Shown in pieces: positions 62,385-64,000 of a DNA stretch of 64,000 nt. Position 1 is the stretch's first letter. Each line of letters opens with the position of its first letter. Below the pieces are notes generated by a model that was given only the letters and a program-made list of their open reading frames with translations, was not told where the DNA came from and searched no databases. Source of the stretch: CAIUGU01 sp963819685 (GTDB taxonomy: Bacteria > Pseudomonadota > Gammaproteobacteria > Steroidobacterales > Steroidobacteraceae); contig CAWFXI010000009.1 of assembly GCA_963819685.1 (NCBI GenBank), forward strand, positions 377,188 to 441,187, read 5' to 3'. The translations under genes were made by a program, and so were the position numbers.

Positions 62385-62427
62385 GTCCCTTCCAGAACTC
62401 GAATGACTCGTCCGGGGTTGGCTCGTA

Positions 62428-63456
62428 ATGAGTGAGTCGGTTCACGACCTTCAAACGCTCGTCGCGCAGGTCCGTGTCGAGATCGAACAGTGCGTCGATC
62501 TGCCGGCACTGGATCTGATTCGCGTGCGTTTGCTTGGGAAGAAAGGCGAGATCACCGAGCGTCTGAAGTCCCTCGGCGCGATGGATCCCGAAGCGCGTCG
62601 CGCGGCGGGCGCCATGATCAATGTAGCCAAGGAAGCCGTCATGGCCGCGCTGGCCAGCCGCAAGGAAGCCCTTGAGGCAGCGGAACTGGCGGAGCGACTC
62701 GGCAAGGATGCGCTTGACGTCACGCTACCGGGGCGGGGCATGAATCCTGGCGGCCTGCATCCCGTGACACGGGCGCGCCGGCGCATCGAGCAGATTTTTC
62801 GCCAGGCCGGCTTTGTGGTGGCTGACGGCCCCGAGATCGAGGACGACTGGCACAACTTCGAAGCGCTCAACATTCCCGCGGATCATCCCGCGCGGGCGAT
62901 GCACGATACGTTCTATTTTCCCGATGGCAGGCTGCTGCGGACCCACACTTCGCCGGTGCAAATCCGCGCAATGCGCAAGCAGTCACCGCCGCTCAAGATC
63001 ATTTCCCCCGGTCGTGTGTATCGCTGCGACTCGGACATGACGCATACGCCGATGTTTTACCAGGTCGAAGGCCTGGTCGTGGATGACAGCATCAGCTTTG
63101 CCAACCTCAAGGCCATGCTGCATGGATTCCTGCAGGTCTTCTTTGAAAAGAAAGTGGGTTTGCGCTTCAGGCCTTCCTACTTTCCGTTCACCGAGCCGTC
63201 CGCAGAAGTCGATATTTCCTGTGTCGCCTGCGAAGGCAAGGGCTGCCGTATCTGCAAACAGACTGGCTGGCTCGAAGTGGGTGGCTGCGGCATGGTGCAT
63301 CCGAATGTTTTGCGCGCCGTGAACATCGATCCGGAACGCTTCACCGGTTATGCGTTCGGCATGGGCGTCGAACGTCTCGCGATGCTCCGCTACAAGGTCA
63401 GCGATATTCGACTCTATTTCGAGAACGACCTGCGCTTCCTGCGGCAGTTCGCTTAA
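62428..63456 (+). CDS. pheS: Phenylalanine-tRNA ligase alpha subunit
   Basis: 342 residues with an N-terminal coiled coil and the class II core: HPVTRARRRIEQIF, FRPSYFPFTEPSAEVD (motif 2 region), GCGMVHPNVLRAVNID, and the closing GMGVERLAMLRYKVSDIR (motif 3). A CxxC-type pair sits in CVACEGKGCRICKQ. It precedes pheT by 2 bases. Confidence 0.96.
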   Translation: MSESVHDLQTLVAQVRVEIEQCVDLPALDLIRVRLLGKKGEITERLKSLGAMDPEARRAAGAMINVAKEAVMAALASRKEALEAAELAERLGKDALDVTLPGRGMNPGGLHPVTRARRRIEQIFRQAGFVVADGPEIEDDWHNFEALNIPADHPARAMHDTFYFPDGRLLRTHTSPVQIRAMRKQSPPLKIISPGRVYRCDSDMTHTPMFYQVEGLVVDDSISFANLKAMLHGFLQVFFEKKVGLRFRPSYFPFTEPSAEVDISCVACEGKGCRICKQTGWLEVGGCGMVHPNVLRAVNIDPERFTGYAFGMGVERLAMLRYKVSDIRLYFENDLRFLRQFA

Positions 63457-63458
63457 AG

Positions 63459-64000
63459 ATGCAGATCAGTACTGCCTGGCTCCGTGAATGGGTCGACATC
63501 GGCGATGACGTGCCGGCGCTCGCGCACGCCTTGACGATGGCCGGTATGGAAGTCGAAGGGGTAACACCCGCTGCACCACCCGTTGCCGGCGTCGTGGTCG
63601 GGGAAGTGCTCAGTGTGGAAAAGCACCCGGACGCGGAAAAGCTGCATGTATGCCGCGTCTTCGATGGGCAGCAGGAATTGCAGATCGTCTGTGGCGCGCA
63701 GAATGTCCGCGCGGGTCTGAAAGCACCGTTGGCGCGCATTGGAGCGGAGTTGCCGGGTGGATTCAAGATCAAGGCGGCCAGGCTGCGAGGCGTTGAATCC
63801 TCCGGCATGCTGTGTTCGGGCAAGGAACTGGGACTTGGCGACGATACGACCGGGCTGCTGGAACTTCCGGATGCCGCCGTCACAGGCGCAGACATTGTGC
63901 GGGGTACTGGCGCTCGATGATCGTGTGTGTCCTTGAACCTGACACCGAATCGAGGCGATTGCATGAGTCTGCTCGGGATAGCGCGCGAAGTGGCCGCCAT
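63459..64000 (+). CDS. pheT: Phenylalanine-tRNA ligase beta subunit (partial, two compensating frame changes)
   Basis: The N-terminal tRNA-binding/B1 part is clear (ISTAWLREWVDIGDDVP; EKHPDAEKLHVCRVF; GVESSGMLCSGKELGL). At 63901-63904 the GGGG run has one base too many, shifting to a frame reading VLALDDRV, and between 63921 and 63932 one base is missing, restoring the first frame as LNLTPNRGDCMSLLGIAREV. The family sequence continues through both, so the gene is real and the shifts are probably sequence errors near the window end. The gene continues beyond the right edge. Confidence 0.9.

Overview
The window is a GC-rich stretch of a gammaproteobacterial chromosome. The gene orders gyrA-serA-pheA-aroA-cmk-rpsA-ihfB-lapA-lapB, thrS-infC-rpmI-rplT-pheS-pheT, lptF-lptG beside pepA-holC-valS, and ubiG-phosphatase-yciK are typical of Gammaproteobacteria. 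The protein sequences suggest the Xanthomonadales/Steroidobacterales/Nevskiales side of the class, but I cannot place it to genus. Two genes (valS, pheT) carry single-base frame changes, which fits a draft or metagenome assembly.

Layout. 1-4.9 kb: glyoxylate-shunt control (a RamB/ScfR-like regulator cut by the left edge, aceA, aceK) and an MtfA-type peptidase. 4.9-8.8 kb: a moxR-DUF58-transglutaminase operon. 8.9-13.7 kb: pepA-holC-valS. 13.9-16.5 kb: lptF-lptG-RDD. 16.5-20.9 kb: a gliding-type ABC transporter (ATPase, permease, GldG-like, DUF4340). 21.2-23.5 kb: a histone-H1-like protein, an unknown protein, and a TMEM165/GDT1-type Mn exporter behind a yybP-ykoY riboswitch. 23.5-27.1 kb: an AT-richer accessory island. 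27.1-33.7 kb: PpiC-like lipoprotein, bolA, yciB, yciO, trpS, scpA, scpB and a degenerate RluB-like protein. 33.9-39.6 kb: a tightly overlapped minus-strand operon (degenerate MtaD-like protein, ubiG, phosphatase, rmuC, squalene/phytoene synthase-like), then yciK. 39.8-52 kb: gyrA to galU. 52-59 kb: tRNA-Asn, a palindromic repeat array, a DNA glycosylase, a double-GFA protein, pirin, an aminotransferase, uvrB, tRNA-Val. 59.2 kb to the end: thrS to pheT.

The best candidate for an undescribed system is the island at 23.5-27.1 kb. Two divergent paralogues of the DUF6502 family, each with a helix-turn-helix-like segment, flank an exported DUF5666-type protein. That protein carries nine tandem copies of an 11-residue motif, (T/S)AKAAIGGTGR. 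The DNA alternates two 33-bp versions that differ at nearly every synonymous position but encode the same peptide, so the peptide itself has been selected and the 66-bp pair then amplified.

Other points worth attention: a valS reading frame broken exactly at CCC-TGA, a known +1 shift-prone string; two housekeeping-context enzymes (RluB-like, MtaD-like) that have lost catalytic or metal-binding residues; an ATC start codon on infC; tRNA-linked palindromic repeats, one of which appears to have supplied the start of a DNA glycosylase gene; and a large heptameric inverted repeat that contains the uvrB stop codon.
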